In this document: one piece after another, positions 24,387 to 32,986 of the stretch
How the letters are laid out: each line of letters starts with the position of its first letter
Position numbering within the stretch: position 1 is the first letter of the stretch
Assembly: GCA_009782495.1 (NCBI GenBank)
Contig: WRIX01000011.1
Location: forward strand, 1 to 40,481
DNA from: Treponema sp.
Lineage (GTDB): Bacteria; Spirochaetota; Spirochaetia; Treponematales; Breznakiellaceae
DNA: 40,481 bases
Reading direction: 5' to 3'
Notes under the pieces: model-generated
What the model saw: the letters and a program-made list of their open reading frames with translations, nothing else
The model's database searches: none
What the model was told of the DNA's origin: nothing
Program-made: the position numbers and the translations under genes

Positions 24387-25094
24387 TCAGGCGGCAATAT
24401 GAATATCTCCATGCAAAAGGAGTTTTTTTAGAAAATTAAGCGGGCTGCTTTGGGTACCTTCTTCTTCCTTAAATACCGATAGGGAAACAGAAAAGGGTCG
24501 GGGTTCCCGGGATAAAAGAAGCCCGAAAGCAGCGGGGGGATGCGAACCCGTATCGTTGACATGCCGAGAAATCGCTTCATATACCGCCGGCATTTGTTCA
24601 TCGGCATATACAAAAGCAATTTCCTGCACTGTACCGCAGAGCAACGCCGCTTCTGCCGCAGCAAGTCCTGTAGCAAAAGGATTGTTTCCGGCCGGATAGA
24701 GTGCTGTGTACCCTCCCCTAAGCCCAAGGGCAATGGAAGCCATTGCTACAGGAGTGTTAAAAACCGAAAGTGAAAAAGGTGTCGGTGTCAATTCATTTTC
24801 TTCTATCAGCATTTTATTTATCTGAAATTGCCTTGTAATTTCTCCCCGGAAAGAAATAAAGTATATTTTTGTATTCTCTTTTAAGGGCAAAAGGTCATGA
24901 ATGACCTGTATGGTCATTTTTGAAATTTGGCTTAAGCGACGGCGGAGCATGGGATCGGTAAAATCAATTCCCGGACCTTTCATCTCGGAAGATATATGCC
25001 GCCTGCCCTGTGCCCACTCATTCCATTCGTCCGGGCTTTTTATTCCGGGAGCCCATGCAGAAAGGCGTGTAATAAAAATTTCATCATTGATCAT
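24387..25094 (-). CDS. apeC: Chain-length-factor-like ketosynthase N-domain protein (ApeC)
   Basis: A 235-residue, one-half-length ketosynthase-like protein (Ketoacyl-synt_2 type). The segment SVFNTPVAMASIALG (110-124) aligns with the active-site region of ketosynthases but has no Cys, as in chain-length factors. GLAAAEAALLCGTV follows. It should pair with ApeO and shape its active site. Its ATG overlaps the methyltransferase stop by 4 bp, so it is the last gene of the minus-strand operon. There is no ribosome binding site of note, consistent with coupling. Confidence 0.88.
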   Translation of the reverse strand: MINDEIFITRLSAWAPGIKSPDEWNEWAQGRRHISSEMKGPGIDFTDPMLRRRLSQISKMTIQVIHDLLPLKENTKIYFISFRGEITRQFQINKMLIEENELTPTPFSLSVFNTPVAMASIALGLRGGYTALYPAGNNPFATGLAAAEAALLCGTVQEIAFVYADEQMPAVYEAISRHVNDTGSHPPAAFGLLLSREPRPFSVSLSVFKEEEGTQSSPLNFLKKLLLHGDIHIAA

Positions 25095-26194
25095 GATTTG
25101 CTACGACAGCGAAGAAGCGAATAACTGTTTGGACCCATATTGTGCCGGGCGTCAACAATATCAAAACCGGCTTTTTCTATGGCCTCTGCGAATTCCTCAT
25201 AGCTGTACATCTTGCTGTTTCCGTTTGCCATGCAGGTAAAATAGAGGGAAATTGCACGAAGAGAATAAGATGCCATTTCAAAACGCTGCTTGTCCAAAAA
25301 GTATTCAAGAATATAAACATCTGTAGCGGGTCCTGAAGCAGCCCGAGCTTTTTCCATGATTAGCGTAATCTCTTCAAGAGAAAAACAATCCAGAAATTGA
25401 CTCATCCATATTATATCAGCTCCGGAAGGAAGGATGGTTTCCTTCTTTAACACATTGCAGGGAAAAGTTTTAATCCTATCAGAAAAACCAGCTTCGGATG
25501 CGTTTCGATCCGCCAATGCTGTCTGCCCCGGCAGATCCACAATAGTTACTTCCACATTAGGATCATAACGGCAGCAACACAGAGCCCATTTTGCGGTATT
25601 TCCGCCTATGTCAATTACCTTTTTTGGTTTATTAGCAAAAACAATGGAAACAGCCTCTTCAAAGCCAATGTCCGAAAAATAATGTTCATACGTGAACCAG
25701 CTCTCTTTTACCTGTTCCGGCAAAATCGAAAGAACTTCGTAGATAGTTTTTCCTTTGTGACCAAAAACCTCAAGTCCCAGAGGTTTTCCGTCTTTAACTG
25801 AACGAGAAAGTTCGAAAGCACCTTTGTAGCACACGTCATTTACAAAATTCAAACTTGTCCTGGTCAGAGTATCTTCCAAAAGGAACCAGCCTGTTTTTCC
25901 CAGAATATAACGATCTTCTTTACCTTCGGGCAGCATTTTGACGATATTCATGCCCAGAGCAATCTCAAGAAGAACTTTTGCGCCATAAAGTGAAATGCCC
26001 GTTTTTTCCGCCGCCTCCTTAAAACTCAGCCCTTTTTCACCGGAGTCGGAAATTGCTTGTAAGAAACCCAATTCAATTAGTGCCTTTACAGCTTGAAAGG
26101 TGAGTGGGGAATAAACTATTTTTTGGGCTTCAAATTTAGCATCAATAGCGCTTATTTTATCTTCAAAATAATATCTGTTCGTGTATTCGTCCAT
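25091..26194 (-). CDS. SAM-dependent O-methyltransferase (ApeB-like)
   Basis: A 367-residue methyltransferase with a winged-helix dimerisation N-domain (about 25-110: FQAVKALIELGFLQAI, FKEAAEKTGISLYGA) and a Rossmann C-domain: SAM motif I VIDIGGNTAKWA, acidic loop VTIVDLPGQ, and IIWMSQFLDCFS. Plant-type O-methyltransferases share this architecture. Methylation of the aryl head group is a known decoration of aryl polyenes, and the gene is overlapped with apeC. I believe the standard name is apeB but give it with reserve. 31 bp separate it from the upstream exporter gene. Confidence 0.85.
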   Translation of the reverse strand: MDEYTNRYYFEDKISAIDAKFEAQKIVYSPLTFQAVKALIELGFLQAISDSGEKGLSFKEAAEKTGISLYGAKVLLEIALGMNIVKMLPEGKEDRYILGKTGWFLLEDTLTRTSLNFVNDVCYKGAFELSRSVKDGKPLGLEVFGHKGKTIYEVLSILPEQVKESWFTYEHYFSDIGFEEAVSIVFANKPKKVIDIGGNTAKWALCCCRYDPNVEVTIVDLPGQTALADRNASEAGFSDRIKTFPCNVLKKETILPSGADIIWMSQFLDCFSLEEITLIMEKARAASGPATDVYILEYFLDKQRFEMASYSLRAISLYFTCMANGNSKMYSYEEFAEAIEKAGFDIVDARHNMGPNSYSLLRCRSKS

Positions 26195-26225
26195 TTTTCC
26201 ATTGTAATAATAATAATTTGTTTTG

Positions 26226-28619
26226 TCAAGTTTTTGTGATGTCTCTGTCGCCGTGCAAAAGCATTACAAAAATAAAAGATGCGCTCAATCCTGCCGAGAC
26301 GGTAAGGCCAAATATGTGAATCGGTACAAAACTGCTAAGGGCTAAAGCTCCAAAAGAAAGAAGAGTTGTCAAAAAAGACACTACCACCGCAAGGCTGGTG
26401 AGGTTTTTGTCTCTCTCATGTTTTTTGCTTATCATATAAAAGATATAATCAAGCCCCAGACCAAAGACCAAAACAAGAGCAGCGGCAGGGAAAAATCCCA
26501 AATGAATTCCGTTGAAAACTAACCCAGCCATCGTTACCAGTACCATAAACAGAGGCACTACGCATATTTTTAAACTGTCACGCCATGGAAAAACAAAAAA
26601 GATTACAACGGATATTACGAGATAGGCGGCAAGAAAGAAGAGCAGCATGGTTTTGGTAAGGGTGTCCAGATCGCTGCTAATATCTTTTGCCTTGTTTATA
26701 AAATGCACAAAGTCGAATTCTTCGGCAATGAATCGAAAAACCGCTTCATCCGCAGCAGGGTGAAGCAGCAGGACACAGGAATAATAATTTTCGCCCTGCT
26801 GCCCTATCCATAAATTATCAATACCGGCAGGAAAAGGTGCGTCTTCGGGAAGACAGTACTGCAAAGGAGCGGCGAATTCATTGTAAAAAGATTCTGCATA
26901 GTGGGGAGGAAACCCCAGGTATTCAAACTGAGCCGGAACAAGTGGGAGCAGAGCTTTCATGGCCTCATACGTTTTTTTCTGATGATTAATTGAAGGGACA
27001 AAAACCGAAGTCCCTAAGTATGAACCCAGATTCCCCTGCTCTATTTCTTTTTCCAAACGCACCGCAAGAGATTCCTCATGTTCAAGAATTTCTTCCGGAT
27101 TTGTACCGGTAACAATAAAGTACCATCCCAGAGAACCGTAATCCAGCACCTGAGCCGCCCGTTTCTCCGATTCCAGCAAAGAATCGGACATGGTGTAAAG
27201 GGAAGAAATATCATTTTCTATTTTTATTTTCGAATAATTAAAAACGAGAAACACCAGGGATACAACGGCTATTCCAATGACAAGAGCGGCTCTTGTAGTC
27301 CATGGCAGGGAAATTCCACTGAGCCGTAATGTGATGAAGCTCACATTTGTTTGCCTGGCTGAAAGTCCCGGCATCCTGAAGCGCGGGTAAATACAAAAAC
27401 ACGTGAGAAAAGAACTAAGAAGCCCTGTCATGGAAAAAACAGCGAATTGTTTTAAAATGGGAAAAGGTGCAAGAAGAAAAACAAAAAAACTTATCTCCGT
27501 AGAGATAACGCACATGATTATACTTTCTGCTGTGCGGGAACGAATTTGAGCGCCGTTTTTCAGGGCGGGATTTCCCTTCCAGTGAACAAAAAAATGAACC
27601 GAATAGTCCACGCAGGTTCCGATAAGGGTGGTACCAAAAACAAAAGTGATGATATGAATCTCTCTGAAAACGAGGAGTGCCGCCGACGCGGCGAGGGCCA
27701 ATGAAACTCCCGCTGCCAGAATGGAAGAAATAACAGGCAAGGGAGATCGAAAGACAAATAAAAAAAGAAAAAGTATAATTATCAGTGTGATGGTACTAAT
27801 TAAAGAAATTTCCCTTTGTGCGCCCGAAGAACTTTCATAACTGTGGAAGGGGACTCCTGAAAAGTAAAATTCCAGATCAGCGACGGATTCTTTTACGGCA
27901 GCGGCGGCAGTGTAGATTTTTCCGACAGCGTTTTTGCTGCTGCTGACAGAAACAGCTCCCGGCACAAGAGTCATGCGAAGTAGTACATACCATGTTCCGT
28001 CTTTTTCAGCAGCCAGGACATCTTCTTTAAGGCTCAGACTGCCGCCGGACAGCAGGGAAGACGTTAGAAGATCACCCATTCGCCTTTCTGCAAGGAAGAA
28101 GGGATCGTTCTCGACATGAGTCAGAGGGATAAAGTTGAAAGCGCCGAATGCCGAGGCAAGCGCATCTTCTGCAATTTCCCCGGCTCTGCCGCTTTCCAGC
28201 AATGACAGCGTTTCCTTTCCGGCAATAACAAAACGGTAATCGTAAAGATATTGGCTGAACTCAGCCATTACCGAAGGATCAAAATAAAAAGAACTTTTTT
28301 CAAAATCCGGAGAATGTTCAAATTCGGCGTAAAGCAAAGCTGCGCCTTTTTTAGCATTATGAAAATCCGGCGCCTCAGCAAGGATAACGAGCTCGCGGCT
28401 GTTTTTTTCACCAAGGATCATATCCGCTTCCATTACTTCTCTGGCTTGACGGGATCGGGGGAGCATATCAAACAGCATGGTATTTATTTTTACCGGTCCC
28501 AGAAAAAAAACGGAAACCAGTAAAAGCAGGGGAATAGTCAGATGGACCAGAAGCCACAGCCAAAGCCCTTGATTTTTTCTCATTTTATGGACAAGAGAAA
28601 AGAGGTTTTTCTTTGGCAT
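26226..28619 (-). CDS. apeM: MMPL/RND-type exporter (ApeM, copy 2, GC-rich)
   Basis: A 797-residue MMPL transporter: an N-terminal helix (WLLVHLTIPLLLLVSVF), a large periplasmic loop, helices 2-6 around residues 275-420 (with FGTTLIGTCVDYSVHFFVHW), a second helix and loop, and the final helices around 675-790 (GLGLDYIFYMISKKHERD). Such proteins export aryl polyene lipids across the inner membrane and cooperate with the LolA-like carrier. A second, rather diverged homolog is at 29209-31584. This copy is much richer in G+C than that one. Start ATG 28619, 32 bp after the carrier gene. Confidence 0.9.
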   Translation of the reverse strand: MPKKNLFSLVHKMRKNQGLWLWLLVHLTIPLLLLVSVFFLGPVKINTMLFDMLPRSRQAREVMEADMILGEKNSRELVILAEAPDFHNAKKGAALLYAEFEHSPDFEKSSFYFDPSVMAEFSQYLYDYRFVIAGKETLSLLESGRAGEIAEDALASAFGAFNFIPLTHVENDPFFLAERRMGDLLTSSLLSGGSLSLKEDVLAAEKDGTWYVLLRMTLVPGAVSVSSSKNAVGKIYTAAAAVKESVADLEFYFSGVPFHSYESSSGAQREISLISTITLIIILFLFLFVFRSPLPVISSILAAGVSLALAASAALLVFREIHIITFVFGTTLIGTCVDYSVHFFVHWKGNPALKNGAQIRSRTAESIIMCVISTEISFFVFLLAPFPILKQFAVFSMTGLLSSFLTCFCIYPRFRMPGLSARQTNVSFITLRLSGISLPWTTRAALVIGIAVVSLVFLVFNYSKIKIENDISSLYTMSDSLLESEKRAAQVLDYGSLGWYFIVTGTNPEEILEHEESLAVRLEKEIEQGNLGSYLGTSVFVPSINHQKKTYEAMKALLPLVPAQFEYLGFPPHYAESFYNEFAAPLQYCLPEDAPFPAGIDNLWIGQQGENYYSCVLLLHPAADEAVFRFIAEEFDFVHFINKAKDISSDLDTLTKTMLLFFLAAYLVISVVIFFVFPWRDSLKICVVPLFMVLVTMAGLVFNGIHLGFFPAAALVLVFGLGLDYIFYMISKKHERDKNLTSLAVVVSFLTTLLSFGALALSSFVPIHIFGLTVSAGLSASFIFVMLLHGDRDITKT

Positions 28620-28651
28620 TCAGTTCTGCCGGATTACTGGCTTTCGGCTCA

Positions 28652-28900
28652 TCAGGATTCCTGAACTAACGGATAGATTACATCTACTACATCCTGAACA
28701 GTCCGGGCTTTTTTGAACGATTCGGGGTCAATTTTTCCCGGAATAAATTCCTTCATTTTTACCAGAAGATCAATCGCATCAATAGAATCCAATTCCAGAT
28801 CCTCGTAAAGTTTGGCCTCGGGTGTAATTGCCTCACTCTCAAGTTCAAATTCCGCAGTTAATATATCCTGTATCTTTTGTAGAATTGCTTCCTTGGTCAT
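28652..28900 (-). CDS. apeF: Acyl carrier protein, ApeF type (copy B)
   Basis: An 82-residue carrier protein with the attachment Ser in LELDSIDAIDLL; about 80% identical to the copy at 15851-16099. GAGGAG lies 5-10 bp before ATG 28900, inside the end of the preceding apeE-type gene, which it overlaps by 4 bp. Confidence 0.92.
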   Translation of the reverse strand: MTKEAILQKIQDILTAEFELESEAITPEAKLYEDLELDSIDAIDLLVKMKEFIPGKIDPESFKKARTVQDVVDVIYPLVQES

Positions 28901-29160
28901 ACTGCTCCTCTTGTTGCCTGAATATACGCCGCCAGGGCATCCACTGAGGCAAAATGTTTCTTGTTATCTGCGTTTTCCACGGAGAATTTTACGCCGAATG
29001 TCTTTTTCAGCGCTACACCCAGTTCCAGGGCATCTATGGAGTCAAGGCCCAGACCTTCCCCGAACAGAGGTTCCGAATCAATAATATTTTCCGGCCTAAT
29101 ATCCTCAAGCTCCAGAGCTTTGACTATCAGTTCTTTGATTTGCTGCTTTACATTATCCAT
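28897..29160 (-). CDS. apeE: Acyl carrier protein, ApeE type (copy B)
   Basis: An 87-residue carrier protein with GLDSIDALE, close to the copies at 15591 and 37760. It begins a second operon on the minus strand (apeE, apeF, apeM, methyltransferase, apeC) with its own promoter at 29180-29208. That the pair E-F is repeated on both strands, each time with the same 4-bp overlap, shows duplication of the two-gene unit. Confidence 0.92.
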   Translation of the reverse strand: MDNVKQQIKELIVKALELEDIRPENIIDSEPLFGEGLGLDSIDALELGVALKKTFGVKFSVENADNKKHFASVDALAAYIQATRGAV

Positions 29161-29179
29161 ATTTACTTCTTTATGATAA

Positions 29180-29208
29180 AGTATATACTATAAACCATTT
29201 TTTATCAA
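29180..29208 (-). promoter_or_regulatory. Promoter of the second apeE-apeF operon
   Basis: On the minus strand TTGATA (29203-29208), 17 bp, TATACT (29180-29185), directly behind the stop codon of the upstream exporter gene. The -10 is within the palindrome AGTATATACT. A leader of about 13 nt with AAAGAAG follows. Confidence 0.65.
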
Positions 29209-31584
29209 TTAATCATCTGCCGTTCCCTGCAAAAGCATTGTGAATATAAAAGCCGCAGTCAACCCCACTGCAACAGTAAACCCAAAAATATTAATCGGTG
29301 TAAAGCTGCTAAAAGATAAAATGCCGAATGAAAGGACGGTAGTAAAAAAAGATATTAACACCGCAAAGCTGGCAAATTTTTTATCCTTTCCGTTTTTACT
29401 GCCGGACATGAAAATAATATAATCAATCCCCAGGCCAAAAACCAAAATAAGAGCAGAAATGGGCAAAAACCCCAAAGGTATTTTTTTAACAGCCAGGACA
29501 GCCAAAACAGCAAGTATTCCCAAAACAGGAGTTATGAAAATTTTTATACTCTTTTTTAAAGGATAAACAATAAAAATAATAATGGAAATAATAAAATAGG
29601 CTATAAAAAATAACAACACAATAGTTTTTGTAACAATATCCAAATCGCGGTTTATATCTTCTTCCTTATTGATTAAATACACAAAATCATGTTCGTCTGC
29701 AATGGATTTAAAAACACCGGAATCTTTAGCATGAAAAGGAAACACACAAGAATAATAATACCCGTTTATTTCACCTATCCAAAGATTAGAAACCTCTGTC
29801 CAGGACATTATATCTTCGGGAGAGCAATAAATTTCTGCGGCAGCGAATTCCGCATAAAACATTTCTTCATATTCCGCCGGGAATCCAAGGTTCTCATACT
29901 GCAAACTAACCAGAGGCAGCAGAGCGTTCATAGCTTTATAGGTATTTTTTTGATATTCTAACGAAGGGACAAACATCGAAGTTCCCATGAATGAACCCAG
30001 ATTTCCTCTGGCGATTTCTTCTTCCAGCATCAGGGTAAGCCGTTCTTCATTCTTTAGTGTATCTTCGGCGCTGCTGCCTGTAACGATAAAATACCAGGGT
30101 GAAGCGCCATGATCCAGAACCACAGCTGCCTGTTTTTCCGACTCCTCAAGGAAAGGCGACATTGTGTAAAGAGAATTTAAATCAGTTTTTATTTTCATAC
30201 CATGAGGATTAAGGCAAAGAATAATAATAAAGATTACTGCCAAAACCGAAACAAAAATTATTTTAAATACAGGAGGTATGGAAATTTTTTTTCCATATAA
30301 AAACCTAAACTGCCTTTTACGTTCGTCCGGCAGCTTCAATAGCGGATAGATACAGTTGGCGGAAAGAAAAGAACTAATTAACCCCGCCGTGGTAAAAACT
30401 GAAAACTGTTTAAAAATAGGGAAAGGCGTAAAAAGAATGGATAAAAAACCAATTGTAGTTGATACAAAGCACATTAACAAGCTTTTGAAAAGAGAAGAAC
30501 GAATTTCATATCCGTTTTTTAATGCAGTATTTCCCCGCCACGAAACAAAAAAATGAATAGAATAATCTATGCATATTCCTATCAGGGTTGTGCCAAAAAT
30601 AAATGTAAAAACATGAACATTTCTAAAAAATAAAAAAACGGCAGTTGTTGCCAGCATCAAAGAGGTTAAAACATCCAGTATAGAAAAAATGACAGGAATG
30701 GGCGAACGGAAAATAATAAAAAAAAGCAAGAGGATAAAAACCAGTGAAATAGTACAGAGAATACCGATTTCTTTTTGTGAACTGGAAGCGCTTTCATAAC
30801 TGTGAAAAGGAAATCCGGAGAAATACAATTCCAGTTCAGGTTCGGCTTCTTTAATCAATGCTGCAGCGGAATAAATTTCACCGATAATACTGTTTGTAAT
30901 ATTGGTAACAGAAACCGCTTCAGAAGAAAGTGTCATTCGAAGGATAACATACCAAATTTCATCCTTTTGGACAGACAGAACATCTTCTTTAATGCCAAGA
31001 TTCCCGCTTGAAAGCAAAGACGATGCAAGAAATTCTCTCGTTCGTCTTTCTGTCAGAAGAAAAGGATCTTTGTCAATATGAGTAAGCGGAATATAGTTAA
31101 ATGCTCCGTAAACCGAAGCCAGAGCATCCATAGCAATTTCCCCGGCATTGCCTGATTCCAGTAATCCAACGGTGTTTTTCCCGGCAATAACAAAACGGTA
31201 TTTATAGAAATATTCAGCAATTTCTTCAATAGCATGAGAATCAAAAAGAAGAGAGGCGCTGTCAACCTCTGCAGCATTTTTAAATTCGCTGTAAAAAGAA
31301 ATTGCTGTATTTTTGGCTTTTTCAAAAACGGGGGATGCAAAAAGAATAACTGTTTCACGACTGTTTCTTTCTGTAAGTATGTTGTCCGCCTCAGCTATCT
31401 TTGACATGTCTCTCTGCGGAAGCAAATCCAAAAGCTGGGTGCTTAAACGCAATGGAGGTGCAAAAAACAATGATAGACCCAATAGTGCAGGGATGCCCAA
31501 ATGAACAATAAACCAAAGCTTAAGGAAGATACCATGCTTCCTTTGAGGCATTAAATCATGGAATTGAAAAAAAAGCTTCTTCAT
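29209..31584 (-). CDS. apeM: MMPL/RND-type exporter (ApeM, copy 1, AT-rich)
   Basis: A 791-residue MMPL transporter with the same layout as the protein at 26226-28619: FGTTLIGICIDYSIHFFVSW after helix 4 and GLGIDYIIFMSGSKNGKD near the C-terminus, two periplasmic loops and about 12 helices. The frame could start 33 codons further up, but ATG 31584 (MKKLFFQFHDL) aligns with the paralog's start; it overlaps the lolA-like stop by 29 bp. It is in the order N-L-M expected for the export part of the cluster. Base composition is very AT-rich compared with the second copy. Confidence 0.9.
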   Translation of the reverse strand: MKKLFFQFHDLMPQRKHGIFLKLWFIVHLGIPALLGLSLFFAPPLRLSTQLLDLLPQRDMSKIAEADNILTERNSRETVILFASPVFEKAKNTAISFYSEFKNAAEVDSASLLFDSHAIEEIAEYFYKYRFVIAGKNTVGLLESGNAGEIAMDALASVYGAFNYIPLTHIDKDPFLLTERRTREFLASSLLSSGNLGIKEDVLSVQKDEIWYVILRMTLSSEAVSVTNITNSIIGEIYSAAALIKEAEPELELYFSGFPFHSYESASSSQKEIGILCTISLVFILLLFFIIFRSPIPVIFSILDVLTSLMLATTAVFLFFRNVHVFTFIFGTTLIGICIDYSIHFFVSWRGNTALKNGYEIRSSLFKSLLMCFVSTTIGFLSILFTPFPIFKQFSVFTTAGLISSFLSANCIYPLLKLPDERKRQFRFLYGKKISIPPVFKIIFVSVLAVIFIIILCLNPHGMKIKTDLNSLYTMSPFLEESEKQAAVVLDHGASPWYFIVTGSSAEDTLKNEERLTLMLEEEIARGNLGSFMGTSMFVPSLEYQKNTYKAMNALLPLVSLQYENLGFPAEYEEMFYAEFAAAEIYCSPEDIMSWTEVSNLWIGEINGYYYSCVFPFHAKDSGVFKSIADEHDFVYLINKEEDINRDLDIVTKTIVLLFFIAYFIISIIIFIVYPLKKSIKIFITPVLGILAVLAVLAVKKIPLGFLPISALILVFGLGIDYIIFMSGSKNGKDKKFASFAVLISFFTTVLSFGILSFSSFTPINIFGFTVAVGLTAAFIFTMLLQGTADD

Positions 31585-32212
31585 GAGCGGTAAGTCTTGC
31601 CGGATAACTGAGGTTTGACAATGTATATGTAATAACATCGCCGTTTCGTTCGAATAATCGGATAGATCGTATTGCGGAATCACCGCTCATTGTTATCTTC
31701 ATAACAAAGGAAGCAAATATGCTGTCCCGGGGCAAAAGCCCCATATTCCAATTGGAAGCACTGCCAAAAAAGTAAACTTCAAAATTTTCCAAAAGCCCCT
31801 TACTCTGACCGGAAAATACCATGCTTATAACATCAGACATCTGTGTAAATGTTTCGTTCCCTTGAGCGCTTAAAACAGATTTTCGCCCGTCCGGTCTTGA
31901 CTGCATAATAAAATGCTTACTCAGTATCATTGTAGAGGGAAAAGGCTGTAATGTTTCCCAAACCATACCTTGTTCTGTTGCAATAATAAAATTACCGGAA
32001 GACATAAGCGATCTATCAAGGCGATTTAGGTATTTTTCCTGTACGAAATTTCCTTTGATAATGGTTCTTTTTGCAAGATTTGCACAGGTTTCATTAAAAG
32101 TATTCATAGTCAGCGGCGACAGTGGATGGCGGAAAATATCTTCCTCTGCCCCCCATGCCGAAGAAAATACAAGAAAAAAGCACAGAAATAAGTTTTTACT
32201 ATTTCTATTCAT
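31556..32212 (-). CDS. apeL: LolA-like outer-membrane lipoprotein carrier (ApeL)
   Basis: A 218-residue secreted protein: signal peptide ending near SSAWGA, then the LolA-type beta-barrel with IIKGNFVQEKYLNRLDRSL, SSGNFIIATEQGMVWETLQPFPSTMIL and YTLSNLSYPA. It lacks a lipobox. In aryl polyene clusters a LolA homolog is thought to carry the lipid across the periplasm to the outer membrane. AAGGAT is 10 bp before ATG 32212. 30 bp behind the DUF3261 gene, and the next exporter gene begins inside its 3' end. Confidence 0.88.
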   Translation of the reverse strand: MNRNSKNLFLCFFLVFSSAWGAEEDIFRHPLSPLTMNTFNETCANLAKRTIIKGNFVQEKYLNRLDRSLMSSGNFIIATEQGMVWETLQPFPSTMILSKHFIMQSRPDGRKSVLSAQGNETFTQMSDVISMVFSGQSKGLLENFEVYFFGSASNWNMGLLPRDSIFASFVMKITMSGDSAIRSIRLFERNGDVITYTLSNLSYPARLTAHEEAFFSIP

Positions 32213-32242
32213 AGTTATTTATCCTTGTTGAAATAATCATCT

Positions 32243-32824
32243 TTACCGGATTCCATGAAAATCTCCTTCCAAAGTATAAGCATATTTTCGCAAATGATTT
32301 ACCAGTTCAACAGTATTCTCCGTTTTTTTTATCTCGACTATTACTTTATTCCCGTCTAAAATACGGCGGCTGTGATCTTTGGTTTCCAAAACAAGGCCGC
32401 AGTCTTTTAGTGATATGCCCAGCAGAACCGGATCATAGAAACAAAGTTGAAAATCAGCTATAACATATTCCGGTTTAAAAGACTTTATAACAGAACTTGG
32501 AAAAATAGTTGATGAGAAACTAACTGTGCCGTTTCTGTAAGAAAGCTCTCCTATACTTGCGCCCAATTCATTAAAAAAGATCATCTCTATTGCATTCTCA
32601 TTTGCCTTTACCCAGGAATTTAAAAAATAATTTTGACCCCTGAATTCAGCAGATAAAAACTGAGCCATATCCATGGCTTGTTCAATTCCTTCCGGGGGCA
32701 GCAAAACGAATTTTGAGCTGTTTGTAAGATATACATATAGTACATCTTTTCTGGCAACTGATGTACATGAAAGAATGCAGACAACGCAGACTGAGAAAAA
32801 GAAAAGGCGCTTTATAGCACGCAT
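32243..32824 (-). CDS. apeN: DUF3261-type outer-membrane lipoprotein (ApeN)
   Basis: A 193-residue lipoprotein with lipobox ILSC (Cys20). The body reads FVLLPPEGIEQAMDMAQFLSAEF, FLNSWVKANENAIEMIFFNELG, which has the look of DUF3261, a LolB-like fold that could receive the aryl polyene lipid at the outer membrane. First gene of the N-L-M operon. The perfect promoter at 32833-32861 ends 8 nt before ATG 32824, so the message is probably leaderless; no ribosome binding site is present. Confidence 0.85.
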   Translation of the reverse strand: MRAIKRLFFFSVCVVCILSCTSVARKDVLYVYLTNSSKFVLLPPEGIEQAMDMAQFLSAEFRGQNYFLNSWVKANENAIEMIFFNELGASIGELSYRNGTVSFSSTIFPSSVIKSFKPEYVIADFQLCFYDPVLLGISLKDCGLVLETKDHSRRILDGNKVIVEIKKTENTVELVNHLRKYAYTLEGDFHGIR

Positions 32825-32832
32825 ATGTCTTT

Positions 32833-32861
32833 ATTATATGTAGTATTGTCATATTTGTCAA
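32833..32861 (-). promoter_or_regulatory. Perfect consensus sigma-70 promoter of the apeN-L-M operon
   Basis: On the minus strand TTGACA (32856-32861), exactly 17 bp, TATAAT (32833-32838). Only 8 bases lie between the -10 box and ATG 32824, so the 5' leader should be 0-2 nt. Confidence 0.8.
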
Positions 32862-32898
32862 TACGTACGTCGCATTGCCCATGTTGAGCGGGATCCCC

Positions 32899-32927
32899 GT
32901 GACATAAAAATAAAAACAAAATATAAT
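32899..32927 (+). promoter_or_regulatory. Promoter of the AT-rich module
   Basis: GTGACA (32899-32904), 17 bp, TATAAT (32922-32927). It is divergent from the apeN promoter in the same 162-bp gap and leaves a leader of about 50 nt before ATG 32987. A further TATAAT is at 32949-32954 without a good -35. Confidence 0.6.
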
Positions 32928-32986
32928 GCTTTTAAGAGATACTTTGCATATAATAGAAGAAAGGAATTTTACGGTATAGCAATTCT

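Noticed and set aside
13002..32824. Flexirubin/dialkylresorcinol cluster
   Set aside because: No DarA/DarB-type resorcinol-forming enzymes are present, while gene order and the split of functions fit the aryl polyene type.
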